A stretch of 64,000 nucleotides of DNA. Source: Streptomyces chrestomyceticus JCM 4735. Its GTDB lineage: Bacteria; Actinomycetota; Actinomycetes; Streptomycetales; Streptomycetaceae. The DNA lies in assembly GCF_003865135.1 (NCBI RefSeq), contig NZ_BHZC01000001.1, positions 6,510,001 through 6,574,000 on the forward strand, read 5' to 3'. Under the pieces are notes generated by a model, which saw only the letters and a program-made list of their open reading frames with translations, did no database searches and was not told where the DNA came from. A program made the position numbers and the translations under genes. Shown one piece after another: positions 34,739 to 44,279 of the stretch; position 1 is the first letter of the stretch, and each line of letters opens with the position of its first letter.

Positions 34739-35503
34739 TCAGCTCTGGACGGTGTAGGCGGAGATCAGGGAGGCGCGGATGGTGCCGGTGCCGGTGACGC
34801 GGCGGCCGCGCACGCGGACGTCGACCTGCTGCATGTGGGCGTACGACGTCAGGTCGACGGGGCCGAAGGTGAACCAGTCCGCAGCGAACGCGACCGGGAA
34901 GCTGTTGGCGACGGTGTTGCCGACGATCAGGTCTACGACGCCGGTTGCGCCCGAGGTGTCCATGGCGGCCCGGATGACTACGACGAGCCTCGGCTGCTGC
35001 TTGTAGATGCGGCCGATCCACAGCTCCTGCGCGGCTGTGGATGACGTGCGGGGCCAGTAATCCCAGCCGCCCTGGTACGCGGGCGCCATCTGCACCGGCA
35101 GGTAGGGACGCGCCAGGCCGGTCCCGGACACGGTGTCGTCGGCGACCACAGCATTGTCCTGGCGGTCCCACAGGACCCACGCCTGCGTCGCGTCCTCGAT
35201 GCCCGCGAAGCACGTGAACACGTCGGTTCCGTCCTCACGGCGCATCCAAATCGCCTGCTGAGGAGTGCCGTCGGGGTGATCGAACCGGCTGTCGTGGATG
35301 GCCCCGACGTCTACGACGCGGACGCCGGGCGGGGTGTCCATGGCGAGGCGGCCGCCGTTGACGACGCGCATACCGCCGGCGCCGACAGTCGCGGCCTCCA
35401 GGCGCCGGGCCGCGCGCAGTTCGCGGACCTCGCGTTCCAGGGCGGCGATGCGGCGGGCGAGGGTGGTCGCGTCCGGCGGCAGCTGGCTGGCGGGGGTGGG
35501 CAT
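34739..35503 (-). CDS. Minor tail / baseplate protein
   Basis: 254 residues from ATG 35503 (TGATG overlap with the upstream stop). N-terminal coiled coil (TTLARRIAALEREVRELRAARRLEA), then a beta-rich domain (GGMRVVNGGRLAMDTPPGVRVVDVG, DGTPQQAIWMRREDGT). Typical of small phage tail-tip proteins following the hub gene. No enzymatic motif. Confidence 0.75.
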   Translation of the reverse strand: MPTPASQLPPDATTLARRIAALEREVRELRAARRLEAATVGAGGMRVVNGGRLAMDTPPGVRVVDVGAIHDSRFDHPDGTPQQAIWMRREDGTDVFTCFAGIEDATQAWVLWDRQDNAVVADDTVSGTGLARPYLPVQMAPAYQGGWDYWPRTSSTAAQELWIGRIYKQQPRLVVVIRAAMDTSGATGVVDLIVGNTVANSFPVAFAADWFTFGPVDLTSYAHMQQVDVRVRGRRVTGTGTIRASLISAYTVQS

Positions 35504-36630
35504 CAGTCCTCCACGAGGATGGGGCGGATTCGGTCGGCGCCGGGGTCCAGCTCCCAGGCCCAGGCGCGGGCCACGGTCTCGGCGCTGCGCGGGTGCCGTA
35601 GTGAGGACTCGACGGCGATGCGGACGGTGTCGCCCAGGCCCCAGTCCCGGCCGATGCGCGGCGCGACGGAGGCAACGGCCTCGACGCTCCACACCTTCGC
35701 GCCGGTCTGCATCATCGCCAGAGCACGGGCAGCGTGGGCGTTGAGCTGGACGGGATCGGTGATGCCGGAGGCGGGGGTGAAGCGGTGCACCCAGCGCGGC
35801 CAGCCGCCCGCGATCAGTGCGTCGGCGGTGTAGACCTGGCTGGTCAGGCGCCCGGCGGACTCGCCCTCACCGCGCGCCTGCACGACCGTGGCACCCTTCC
35901 CGGCTTCGTACGATTCCGCGAGAGTGTAGGAGCTGACGCACCCCGGAAAGTCGAAGACCGCCTCCGGAGCCGCGGCCTGTGCACCGATGGCCGGCCGGAC
36001 GCGGATCGGCAGCACGAACCCGCTGTGCGCGTCATTCCAGGCGACGTCGATCGTCCACTCGGGCCCGCCGTCCATGCCCATGATCTCCTGCACGGCCGAC
36101 AGGATCGTCTTGTCGTCGCCGTCCAGCACCGAGTAGTCCAGCGGCCGGCCGGTCGGCGGCGCGTCCAGGACGAACGGCGGGCCGTCGCTCATCGCGGTGG
36201 CGAGGAGGCTGGTGAGGACGGTGGCCTGGTCCTGCTGGACGGCGGTGACGGTGCCGGTGTAGCGCGCGTCGAGGTAGCGCTCGGGGGTGGCGCACTGCAG
36301 GCTGATGTCGGTGGCACTGCCGCCGTCGCGGGTCAGGACGATGCCCGGCCAGATCGGGGTATCGGTGGCCGTGTCGACCGCGACCAGCAGCGCGGTGCCG
36401 GGCGCGGTGGCGGCCTCCCAGTCGGCCGGCGCCCCGGCCAGGCCGAGACTGGCGCTGAGCGTGGTCGCCTCGCCCAGCTTGCGGCCGAGCGCACCGCCCG
36501 GCTTGAGGGTGCGCAGATCCTCGATGATGGCGCCGGTGCGCAGATCGCAGCCGTACCAGGCCAGGGCGACGGGCACCTGCGGGTCGGGCTGACCGAGAGG
36601 AGCGGCGGGCAGCACGGTCTGCGTGCTCAT
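35503..36630 (-). CDS. Minor tail protein (tail-hub type)
   Basis: 375 residues from ATG 36630 (ATGA overlap with the upstream stop). VPVALAWYGCDLRTGAIIEDL, GRKLGEATTLSASLGLAG, TPIWPGIVLTRDGGSATDISLQCATPERYLDARYTG and the C-terminal DWGLGDTVRIAVE resemble the hub/gp27-like or Siphovirus ReqiPepy-type tail proteins of actinophages that follow the distal tail protein. Likely part of the baseplate. Confidence 0.78.
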   Translation of the reverse strand: MSTQTVLPAAPLGQPDPQVPVALAWYGCDLRTGAIIEDLRTLKPGGALGRKLGEATTLSASLGLAGAPADWEAATAPGTALLVAVDTATDTPIWPGIVLTRDGGSATDISLQCATPERYLDARYTGTVTAVQQDQATVLTSLLATAMSDGPPFVLDAPPTGRPLDYSVLDGDDKTILSAVQEIMGMDGGPEWTIDVAWNDAHSGFVLPIRVRPAIGAQAAAPEAVFDFPGCVSSYTLAESYEAGKGATVVQARGEGESAGRLTSQVYTADALIAGGWPRWVHRFTPASGITDPVQLNAHAARALAMMQTGAKVWSVEAVASVAPRIGRDWGLGDTVRIAVESSLRHPRSAETVARAWAWELDPGADRIRPILVED

Positions 36631-37643
36631 GCGAGGGCGTACCGGATGCCGCGCAGCGAGAACCAGTTCGTCTCGGTCGGCCCGGAGGTGGCTGACACCA
36701 AGGACACCGTGCCGTCAGCGTTGAAGTCGACTTTCAGGCTGTTGATCGCTGCGGCTTCTCCCGCGGCGCTCGTCGCATTGCGGGCGACGCTGAAGGAAGC
36801 ACGGCCGGCCGGGCGGAAACCGTTCGTTCCCCCGGGAAGCGCCGTAGAGAGGATGTTGGTGGTCTGCGCGCCGTTCGCGCGGCTGGCGCCGCCGTCCCAC
36901 TCCATGTAGTCGGTACCGCGGTCGTTGTACCGGCGGTAGCGGATCGGCCCGTTGGCGTTCCCGTTGGAGGTCAGGTCGCCCTGGGTGTAGCCGGAGCCCA
37001 GGGTCGGGACGGTCCAGCCGACCGTCTGCACCTTCTGGTAGGTGTCCCAGCCGGTGCCGTTCCAGCGCTGCAGGTCAGTGCCGTTGTCGCGGAACATGCC
37101 GACGTACAGACCAGAGGCGGTGGCGTCCGGCAGAATGCCGCCGGGCGCCACGGTGTACGGGCGGACGGCCAGGGACACCGAGGGGGAGCCGCCGCCGACC
37201 GGTGGGACGGTGATCGTGGCCAGGGCGACGTAGATGACGGTGCCGACCGGGGCGGGTGCCACCGGCGTCGAGGAGGGCGTGCCGGGCAGGTAGACGACAT
37301 CGGCCTGTCGCAGCCCGGACCCGTCCACCGTCGTATCCCACACCCGCAGGTACACCAGGTCGATGCGGGAGAGGGTGGCGTGGGCGGCCTGCAGGGTGCC
37401 GGACCAGGCCGAGGGCAGCGCCGCCCGGTAGGTGCCCTGGCCGGGGTGCCACACCCACGCGGGCCCCGGGCTGACGTTGATGGTCGTGCCGGACAGGGTG
37501 GTGGTCAGGCCTGGGTCGCCCGGCCGAACACCGGAGCGGCCCCCGAGGACCTGACCGTTGGCCATCACGCCGAGGAGCGCCGCGCGGCGCAGTTCGCCTT
37601 CGTCGTAGGTGATCGTGTTGATGTCGAGCGGGTCGAACGGCAC
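36627..37643 (-). CDS. Tail fibre / receptor-binding-like protein
   Basis: 338 residues; GTG with AAGGAGG 4 nt upstream. DINTITYDEGELRRAALLG start is typical of small baseplate proteins; central region is Gly/Thr/Pro-rich and beta-rich (LTTTLSGTTINVSPGPAWVWHPGQG), with GMFRDNGTDLQRWNGTGWDTY and a C-terminal beta tail (TETNWFSLRGIRYALA). Probably contacts the host surface. Confidence 0.72.
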   Translation of the reverse strand: MPFDPLDINTITYDEGELRRAALLGVMANGQVLGGRSGVRPGDPGLTTTLSGTTINVSPGPAWVWHPGQGTYRAALPSAWSGTLQAAHATLSRIDLVYLRVWDTTVDGSGLRQADVVYLPGTPSSTPVAPAPVGTVIYVALATITVPPVGGGSPSVSLAVRPYTVAPGGILPDATASGLYVGMFRDNGTDLQRWNGTGWDTYQKVQTVGWTVPTLGSGYTQGDLTSNGNANGPIRYRRYNDRGTDYMEWDGGASRANGAQTTNILSTALPGGTNGFRPAGRASFSVARNATSAAGEAAAINSLKVDFNADGTVSLVSATSGPTETNWFSLRGIRYALA

Positions 37644-37652
37644 GGGGCCTCC

Positions 37653-38522
37653 TTACATCCAGGCCGAGCGCCATCGGACGGTCAGCAGAGCGGTAGGGGA
37701 GTAGGCGGCCGCCCTGAACTGGTAGCTGACGGCCGCCTGAGCGGGGATGGTGGGCCAGCCCTGCGGCGTGGTCAGGTAACGGCGCCGGGACACATTGCCG
37801 TTGAGGATCGCGGTGTGGGCGTCGGTGTCGATGACCAGCTGGTCGCCGTCGGCGAGGTCCAGGCCGTACAGGAGCATCCGTACGCTGCCGTCCGGCATCT
37901 GCCCGAACACCGTCGGCCGGGACACCGGGCCGGTGATCACCAAGGCCGGGCGGGTGTCGAACGACCCTTCGTTGTAGGCGTCGACCTGCCCGGCCACGGT
38001 CGTCGCCGCCAGCGTGTACGGCACGGCGTACGGCGGCGTCAGCCCGCCGGTGGTGACCGGCAGACCGGTACTGCCCTGCTGCAGAACCGTGGCGTACCGC
38101 CGCGGGTCCGCCGCCGTGACCAGCACCGAGTACGACGCGATCCGGTCCGTCACGTACTCCAGCAGCGGCTCACCCGCACGCCGGACCGTGACCAGTTTCG
38201 GGGTGCTCTCGTGGACGACCAGCGGGGTGTCGGTCAGCGCGGCCGCGGACCGCAGCCGCTCCATCGCGTCGTCCAGCGCGGCCAGGTCCGGCGCGGTGAT
38301 GGTGCCGGCCAGCGTGATCGGCCGCTCCCCGAGGTAGACCGGCGATGCCCACGCGCCGTGGTCACCCTCGCGCGGCTGGTACTCCGCCCGCACCGACGCG
38401 GACCCCCACCCGTCCAGCTTCCCCAGGGACCAGGCGACCCCGGACCCGTCCACGGCCCCGAGCGGGAGCGGGCCGAGATCGGCCCGCAGCCCGCCGAGGC
38501 TGTCGCCCGCGGCGTACGGCAC
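37653..38522 (-). CDS. Distal tail protein
   Basis: 289 residues; GTG with AGGAGGT upstream. GVAWSLGKLDGWGSASVRAEYQPREGDHGAWASPVYLGERPITLAGTI matches siphovirus distal tail (Dit, SPP1 gp19.1-like) N-domains, followed by LEYVTDRIASYSVLVTAADPRRYA and a jelly-roll-like C-terminal half with NVSRRRYLTTPQGWPTIPA. It lies immediately after the tape measure gene, the standard Dit position. Confidence 0.85.
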   Translation of the reverse strand: MPYAAGDSLGGLRADLGPLPLGAVDGSGVAWSLGKLDGWGSASVRAEYQPREGDHGAWASPVYLGERPITLAGTITAPDLAALDDAMERLRSAAALTDTPLVVHESTPKLVTVRRAGEPLLEYVTDRIASYSVLVTAADPRRYATVLQQGSTGLPVTTGGLTPPYAVPYTLAATTVAGQVDAYNEGSFDTRPALVITGPVSRPTVFGQMPDGSVRMLLYGLDLADGDQLVIDTDAHTAILNGNVSRRRYLTTPQGWPTIPAQAAVSYQFRAAAYSPTALLTVRWRSAWM

Positions 38523-38532
38523 CGCGCACCTC

Positions 38533-41500
38533 CTATCCCACGAAGGCGAGATGCCTCGCGATGTCGGCGGCCTGCGCGGCCGTGCTCTGTTTGGCGCCGT
38601 TGAGGTTGACCGTGGTGTGCCGGGCCACCTCGCGTACCACCGTGGACGGCTCGGCGCGGGCGGCCCCGTACCGGCCGGCGGGCACCAGCTGGTAGCCCAT
38701 GAGCCCGGCCGTCCGCGTGAGCAGGCCCTGCGAGCGGGCCGAGCCGTCGACCGGGATCCACGACTCGACCTTTCCGGCCTCGGCGGCGAGGACGGCGGTG
38801 GGCCGGGTGAGGATGCCGCCGCGCGCCATCGCGGTGACCCCGCCCTGCCCCGCCCACTGCTTCAGGAACGTCGACTTGTAGATGTCGGGCAGCTTGTTGA
38901 TCTGGCTCAACATCTTCGGCACCAGCGTCTTCAGCGTGCTGAAATCCACGCCAGCGCCGATGACGTCGGCGATGCCCGCGCCCGCTTTCGAGCGCAGCGC
39001 GGCCAGCACGGTCAGCGACGCGGACAGTTCCTCGCCGGTGAGCACCTTGCCGTTCTTCCCGACGGCCTTGTTCGCTGCGGCCACGTCCGACGCCTTGCCG
39101 GTGACGGCCTGGTGGGCCAGATCCATCGCCGTGGCATCGCCCTGCGCCGCCAGCTGCGCCGCCAGATCACCGAACCCGCGCGCAGCGAGGGACTGCAGGT
39201 CACTGGCGAACTGCTGGCTCTTCGAGGTGCTGGAGTCGAGCTGCTTGGTGAAATCGGCCAGGGTCGCCTTGGCAACGCCGCCGACCTTCTGCAGCTTGCC
39301 GACGATGTCCTTGAACTGCTTGTCGGACGCCTTCGCCAGCTGCTCCACCAGGGCGTAGCCCTCCGAGCCCATGCCCTCCAGCAGTTCGCGGATGTCCTGG
39401 CCGCCACGCTTGGCGATCACGTCAAGCTGACGCCGCCACCAGTTCGTCGCCGCGAGCGACTTGTTCAGCTGGGTCTGGTACGCCTTCAAGCTGAACGTCG
39501 TCGGCGGCTTCGCTCCGGACGGCAGGCCCAGCGCCTTGTCGGCGGCGTTGACGTCCTTGCGCTCCTGGCGGACCTTGGCATCCGCCGACCGCTTCGCCGA
39601 CCGGGCCTTTCCCACCCTCTCCTCTGCCGCGTCCAGTTGCCTGGCCGTGTGCTTGCCGCGCCGCACCTTGGCCAGGTTCTGCTCGGCCGCTTTCAGGTCG
39701 GCCGCCTTCTTTCGTGCATCGGCCATCGCGTCCGTGAGGTTCTTCCAGGCGTCTTTCAAGTCCTGGAGTTCCTTGTCGTAGCGGGCCTTCGGGTCGCCGC
39801 CCTCACCGGTCATGACCACGCCACCGGTCGGCTGGTACGTGAACCCGCCACCCGCGAAGCCGGGCACGCCGCCCTGCGCGAACTTGGGCAGCCGCTCAGT
39901 GTTGAGCGCGTCGAGCAGCGGCAGCCCGTACCGCCGTACCGCGGACGCCCTGACGACGTACTCCGTGTCCGAGACCATGGCGGGCCCGGCGGCGAACAGG
40001 CCGAGGATGCTGTCGCTCGTGCTGGTGCCCGGCCCTCGCACGTATCCGCCTTGCGGGAACGCCTGCACGTCGCCGCCGCCCGCGTAGCCGGGCACCGGGC
40101 CGCCGCGGGCGCGCCCGTACCGGTAGCCGTCCGCGTACGGCCCGTAGGTGTTCCGCTTGACCTCATCGACGTACGTGGTCTTGAAGATGCTGACGGTGAC
40201 AGTGCGGCCCTGCAGACCGTTGATCACGCTCTGAATGCGGGCGACCTGCGCGGACGGAGGACCGGGCGGGACGGAGACACGCACCGACCCGTCCTTCATG
40301 TGCGTGACCTTGAACCCGAGCCTCTTGAGGGCTGCCTCGGCCGCGCCGGTCAGCGCGCGCATCGGGATCTCTTTGCCCTTGGTGTTGCGGACCTTGTTCT
40401 GGACCTGCTGCAGGTCCTGGATCGCCTTCGTCGTGTTCGCCTTGATGTCGGTCGTCTTCGACGACGGCAGCTGCGCGTAGGCCGCCGTGAGCTGCCGGAT
40501 CTGCGGCTCGGTGAACCCGGCCGCCCGCATCGTGCGCTTCAACGCGGCGATGTTCTGTTCGAGCACCGCGTTGCCCGCGGCCACCGAGCCCTTCTGCTCG
40601 GCCACCGACTGGGCGTGCGTCATCGCCGCTTTGGCCGCGTCCAGGAACGCGCTCTTGACCGCGCGCCCCTTCTCGCTGGTCACGTCCAACGAGTGGCCGT
40701 TGTCCTTGACCGCTTCCGTCAGCGAATGCAGTGACGCCTGGAACGCGATCTCGTCCTGGCCCGCCGAGATGTTCACGCCGTTCAGGGCGTTCAGCGCGTC
40801 GGTCAACTTCTCAGCCTCGGACCGCTGATCCTCGAACTCGTCCTTGGTCATCGCGGCGGCGTCGCCCAGCTGCTTCTGCCCCTGAGCCGACAGCTTGGAC
40901 TGCGTATCCACACCCGTCAGCGCATCGGCGTACTGCGGCAACAGTTCCTTGACCTTGGCGGTGGACACGCCTTGCTTCTCGGCCTCCGCGGCCAGCCGGG
41001 CGAACGCCTTCTGCGCCACATCCTGACTGCCGGACTGCACCAGCTGCGTCAGGGCGTCGTCGAGGGCCTTGACCTTGTCCTTGGCCTCCGTCAGGCCGCC
41101 AGCCTCACCGCCGATCAGCGGCACCTTGCCCAGTGCGTCCGTGAACGCCGTCAGCCCTTCAGGATCGGTGATGCGTTTCACCGCGTCCCCGAAGCCGTCG
41201 AGATCCTTACCGAACGCCTTGCTGACCTCGCCCGCCGCTTTTCCCCGCACAGCCAGGTCTACCAGGCTGTTCGTCAACTTGGTGACGTTGGGCGGGGCCT
41301 CCAGGAGCTTCCGGCCGAGGGCGTCGACGCCGAACTTCACCGCAGCCAGAGCACCGACGACGAGACCGACCTTGCCGAGCATCATCATCGCGGCTCGCGC
41401 GCGTGCCGCCGTCAGCCCCATGGCCACCAGCTCCCGGCGTACGGCCATGATGCGCGGCAGCATCAGCAGCAGCGCCGACCCGGCCAGACCGACCGCGCCC

Positions 41501-43449
41501 ACGATGCCGACGACGGCCGTCACACTGCGCTGGGCGGACGGCGAAAGCTGGTTGTACCAGTTCACGGCGCTGGTCAGGGCCTGCGCCATGCCGCGGAGCA
41601 CGCCGTTGGCTGCGGACCCGGAGGAGATGAGGCCCGTCTCCAGCGCCGACTTCAGACGCTCGTAGTCGCCGGCGAGGTTGTCGGTCATCGTGGCCGCGAC
41701 GCGCGTCGCGTACCCCGAGTCGCTGACGGCCTTGCGCCAAGTGTCGACGCCGATCGCGCCAGCCTGGTAGAGGATCGTGGCCGCGCGTACCGCGTCGCTG
41801 CCGAAGATCGTCGCAAAGGCAGAGTTCCGCGCCTCTGGCGTCAGTTGGCCGAAAGAGTCGTGCAGCCGCTGCGCCATCTCGCTCAGGCCGACGAAGTTCC
41901 CCTGCGAGTCGTACGCCGAGAACCCGACCGCGTCCATCGCGGCCTGGGCCTCGTTGGACTGCGGAGTGAGGCGCTGCAGCATCGTCTTCAACGACGTGCC
42001 CGCGTCGCTGCCGGTCAGCGCGTTCTGGGCAAACATCGCCAGCGTGCCGACCGTGTCTTCCAGCGACAAGCCGGTCTGGTTGGCGAGCAGGGCGGACTGC
42101 CGGAAGGCCATGCCCATGTCGTGCACGTTCGTGGCGCTCTTGCCCGCGCCGGCCGAGATGACGTCGGCAATGTGCGCGACGTCCTTCCCCTCCAGCCCGA
42201 AGGCGTTCATGGCCTGGGCGCTGATGATCGCTGACTCGCCCAGCTCCAGCTGCCCGGACGCCGCCAAGTCCAGGGACCCCTTCAGGGCGCCGCCGATGAT
42301 GTCGGCCGTCGACACGCCTGCCCTCGCGAGTTCGGCCTCGGCGTTCGCGGCCTGGCTGGCGGAGTACTTGGTGGCGTTGCCCGCGTCCAGTGCGGCCTGC
42401 GAAAGCTGCCGCATCTCGGCCGCCGAGCCGTCCGTGACGGCCCGGACCTCGCTCATGCCCTTCTCGAAGTTCGCGGCGGCCAGCGCGGCGGCGACGAACG
42501 CGCCGACCAGGCCGAGACTCGCGACCCGGACCGCCTTGAGCGCCCTCGTGCCGTTGGTGGCGACGCCCATGATGCCGGCGCCCGCCGCGACGGCCGCCAG
42601 ATGCATCGACCCGAGCGCCCGGCCGGTCGCCGCGGCAGCCGCCGACCAGCGGGCCGCCACCCAGCCCGCCGCAGATCCGGCAGCCGCACGCGCAGCCGCC
42701 ATCGACCCGGTGACCGCCGCCGACGTCGCCCGCCAGCGGGCTGCCACGGCCCCGGCCGCCGCCGACCAGCGCGCCGACACCGCCGCCGCACCCGCCCCGG
42801 CCGCGCCCTGGACGGCCGCCGCGCCCCGGCCGACCGCCGCCATCGCGGCCTGCCAGCGCGCGGCCACCGCCGACGACGCGGCGGACCACCGCGACGCCAC
42901 CGCGCCCGCTCCGGCCGACAGGCCAGCCGCCGCCCGTGACCCCGCGGCCGTGGCCAGGGCCGCCAGCCGGGGGAACCGCGCCTGCGTCGCGGTGAGCGCC
43001 GCGTTCCAGCGCAGCGCGACCCGGTCGGCGCCGGACGCCAGGCCCGCGCCCATCAGCGCCCCGCCCGTGCGGGCGGCGGCTGCCGTACGGGCGATGCGGG
43101 ACTGCACCGTCTGCGTGGCCGCCTGCCAGCGGGCCGACACCTGCGCCGCGGCCCGGCTGGAGGCCGCGCTGATCGGCGAGAACGCCGCCACACCCCGGCC
43201 CGCCATCCGGGACATCGACGCGGAGGCACGCTGGGCCATGCGGTCGACCGCAGCGCTGGCCCGGCCGGACTGCACCTGGGCCGCGCGGGCCATCGACGTC
43301 AGCGACGCCTGGGCCCGCTGGGTGCCGGCGCGGGCGCTCGCGGCGATCTGTCCGGCCGTCTGCTGGGTGACGCGGGCGGCCTGCCGCATCGCGGCCTGGT
43401 ACGGCGTGACGGTGCCGGTCAGGACAACGCGAACGGTGCGATCGGCCAC
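38533..43449 (-). CDS. Tape measure protein
   Basis: 1638 residues; GTG with GAGGTGA 6 nt upstream. Sets tail length and carries DNA through the tail. N-terminal 1-280 is an Ala/Arg-rich helical region with a 40-residue periodic repeat (see findings). From about 310 comes the TP901-type core (NFEKGMSEVRAVTDGSAAEM, GLSLEDTVGTLAMFAQNALTGSDAGTSLK). Two to four TM helices lie near 640-720 (VVGIVGAVGLAGSALLLMLP, MMLGKVGLVVGALAAVKFG). Later coiled coil and Gly-rich segments end GGILTRPTAVLAAEAGKVESWIPVDG, a common C-terminal cap. By length the tail is long (rule of thumb 1.5 angstrom per residue). Confidence 0.95.
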   Translation of the reverse strand: MADRTVRVVLTGTVTPYQAAMRQAARVTQQTAGQIAASARAGTQRAQASLTSMARAAQVQSGRASAAVDRMAQRASASMSRMAGRGVAAFSPISAASSRAAAQVSARWQAATQTVQSRIARTAAAARTGGALMGAGLASGADRVALRWNAALTATQARFPRLAALATAAGSRAAAGLSAGAGAVASRWSAASSAVAARWQAAMAAVGRGAAAVQGAAGAGAAAVSARWSAAAGAVAARWRATSAAVTGSMAAARAAAGSAAGWVAARWSAAAAATGRALGSMHLAAVAAGAGIMGVATNGTRALKAVRVASLGLVGAFVAAALAAANFEKGMSEVRAVTDGSAAEMRQLSQAALDAGNATKYSASQAANAEAELARAGVSTADIIGGALKGSLDLAASGQLELGESAIISAQAMNAFGLEGKDVAHIADVISAGAGKSATNVHDMGMAFRQSALLANQTGLSLEDTVGTLAMFAQNALTGSDAGTSLKTMLQRLTPQSNEAQAAMDAVGFSAYDSQGNFVGLSEMAQRLHDSFGQLTPEARNSAFATIFGSDAVRAATILYQAGAIGVDTWRKAVSDSGYATRVAATMTDNLAGDYERLKSALETGLISSGSAANGVLRGMAQALTSAVNWYNQLSPSAQRSVTAVVGIVGAVGLAGSALLLMLPRIMAVRRELVAMGLTAARARAAMMMLGKVGLVVGALAAVKFGVDALGRKLLEAPPNVTKLTNSLVDLAVRGKAAGEVSKAFGKDLDGFGDAVKRITDPEGLTAFTDALGKVPLIGGEAGGLTEAKDKVKALDDALTQLVQSGSQDVAQKAFARLAAEAEKQGVSTAKVKELLPQYADALTGVDTQSKLSAQGQKQLGDAAAMTKDEFEDQRSEAEKLTDALNALNGVNISAGQDEIAFQASLHSLTEAVKDNGHSLDVTSEKGRAVKSAFLDAAKAAMTHAQSVAEQKGSVAAGNAVLEQNIAALKRTMRAAGFTEPQIRQLTAAYAQLPSSKTTDIKANTTKAIQDLQQVQNKVRNTKGKEIPMRALTGAAEAALKRLGFKVTHMKDGSVRVSVPPGPPSAQVARIQSVINGLQGRTVTVSIFKTTYVDEVKRNTYGPYADGYRYGRARGGPVPGYAGGGDVQAFPQGGYVRGPGTSTSDSILGLFAAGPAMVSDTEYVVRASAVRRYGLPLLDALNTERLPKFAQGGVPGFAGGGFTYQPTGGVVMTGEGGDPKARYDKELQDLKDAWKNLTDAMADARKKAADLKAAEQNLAKVRRGKHTARQLDAAEERVGKARSAKRSADAKVRQERKDVNAADKALGLPSGAKPPTTFSLKAYQTQLNKSLAATNWWRRQLDVIAKRGGQDIRELLEGMGSEGYALVEQLAKASDKQFKDIVGKLQKVGGVAKATLADFTKQLDSSTSKSQQFASDLQSLAARGFGDLAAQLAAQGDATAMDLAHQAVTGKASDVAAANKAVGKNGKVLTGEELSASLTVLAALRSKAGAGIADVIGAGVDFSTLKTLVPKMLSQINKLPDIYKSTFLKQWAGQGGVTAMARGGILTRPTAVLAAEAGKVESWIPVDGSARSQGLLTRTAGLMGYQLVPAGRYGAARAEPSTVVREVARHTTVNLNGAKQSTAAQAADIARHLAFVG

Positions 43450-43455
43450 GGCGCA

Positions 43456-43809
43456 TCACCTCTTCAGGATCGAGACGTGAAGGCCGCGGGGATCACCCCC
43501 CGACTCCTGATACCGGTGCGCCGCACGGGCACCGGTGGCGCAGGCGTGACAGCGCAGCAGCTCTGCGTCGTACGAGAACTCAGCCGCCTCCGCGGCGGCC
43601 TCGGACCAGGGCTGGCCGCAGTCCGGGCACCGGTCCGCCTCCACCTGGGCCAGCGCCAGTGCCCAGGCCCGGTCCTCCTCCGTCCACAGCGGCTCCCCGG
43701 GCTGCGGCATGGGGCGGCCCATGAAGATGCTCCGCGGGACGCCCCAGGCCCGCGCGGTCTCTACTTCCCGGCGGTGAGGGAGGCCAGGATCGAGGAGGCG
43801 CTGACAGAG
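43456..43809 (-). CDS. Tail assembly chaperone, C-terminal extension (-1 frame; gpGT-like)
   Basis: 117 residues in the -1 frame after the 172-residue chaperone; no good start of its own (an internal ATG at 43722 is possible). Reading from the slip site gives LCQRLLDPGLPHRREVETARAWG..., then a segment with C..CGQPWSEAAAEAAEF and CHACATG, a zinc-ribbon-like four-cysteine module. Expected only as a fusion of 274 residues with the upstream protein, in the lambda G/GT manner. Confidence 0.8.
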   Translation of the reverse strand, partial: LCQRLLDPGLPHRREVETARAWGVPRSIFMGRPMPQPGEPLWTEEDRAWALALAQVEADRCPDCGQPWSEAAAEAAEFSYDAELLRCHACATGARAAHRYQESGGDPRGLHVSILKR

Positions 43810-44279
43810 AAAGGGACGCTCGTCGCCTCCGCATTCACGTCGTACGCCGCCTGGCACAGCTCGATCCGCTGGCCCTCGTTGAGGACCTCGAACAGCTCAG
43901 CGACCTGCTCCGGCGCCATGGCCGGCTCGACGCAGCACGCCGCGAGCAGCGCCTGCGGGAACGTTTCCGGATCCCACGCCTGCGCCTTGTCCTTCGACGG
44001 GTGCGCGGCCACCAGGTCGGACCAGGCGAGCCGGCCGAGCGCCCGCAGCCGGAATTCGACCGCGGACTTCTTCAGCCGCTCACGGGTCGCGGCGATCTGC
44101 TTGGCCAGCTTCTCCCCGGGGCTCTTCGCTCCCAGGCTGTCCGGCTGCCAGGTGTCCGACAGGCCGGCCAGCTCCTTCTCCAGGCGCTCGACCTCGGCCG
44201 CCTCGTCACCGGCCAGGTAGAGGGTGACCGTGGTCTCGCGCGGCCGGGCCCGCTTGATGATCTCGCTGATGTCGGGCAT
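43761..44279 (-). CDS. Tail assembly chaperone (gpG-like)
   Basis: 172 residues from ATG 44279 (TGATG overlap with the tail tube stop). MPDISEIIKRARPRETTVTLYLAGDEAAEVERLEKEL and FRLRALGRLAWSDLVAAHPSK are typical of siphovirus chaperones between tail tube and tape measure. It ends at TAG 43761. A CCCTTTC slippery heptamer at its codons 156-157 lets about some ribosomes continue into the -1 frame. Confidence 0.85.
   Translation of the reverse strand: MPDISEIIKRARPRETTVTLYLAGDEAAEVERLEKELAGLSDTWQPDSLGAKSPGEKLAKQIAATRERLKKSAVEFRLRALGRLAWSDLVAAHPSKDKAQAWDPETFPQALLAACCVEPAMAPEQVAELFEVLNEGQRIELCQAAYDVNAEATSVPFSVSASSILASLTAGK
43809..43815 (-). other. -1 ribosomal frameshift slippery site CCCTTTC
   Basis: Read on the minus strand, C CCT TTC is a perfect X XXY YYZ heptamer in the zero frame of the chaperone gene (Pro156-Phe157). 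Slipping back gives CCC TTT and continues CTC TGT, matching the downstream -1 frame with no stop until 43456. Confidence 0.8.

Noticed and set aside
38551..42234. Long + strand frames opposite the tape measure gene
   Set aside because: Antisense shadows with Arg/Gly/His-rich translation and no SD; the minus strand tape measure is unambiguous.
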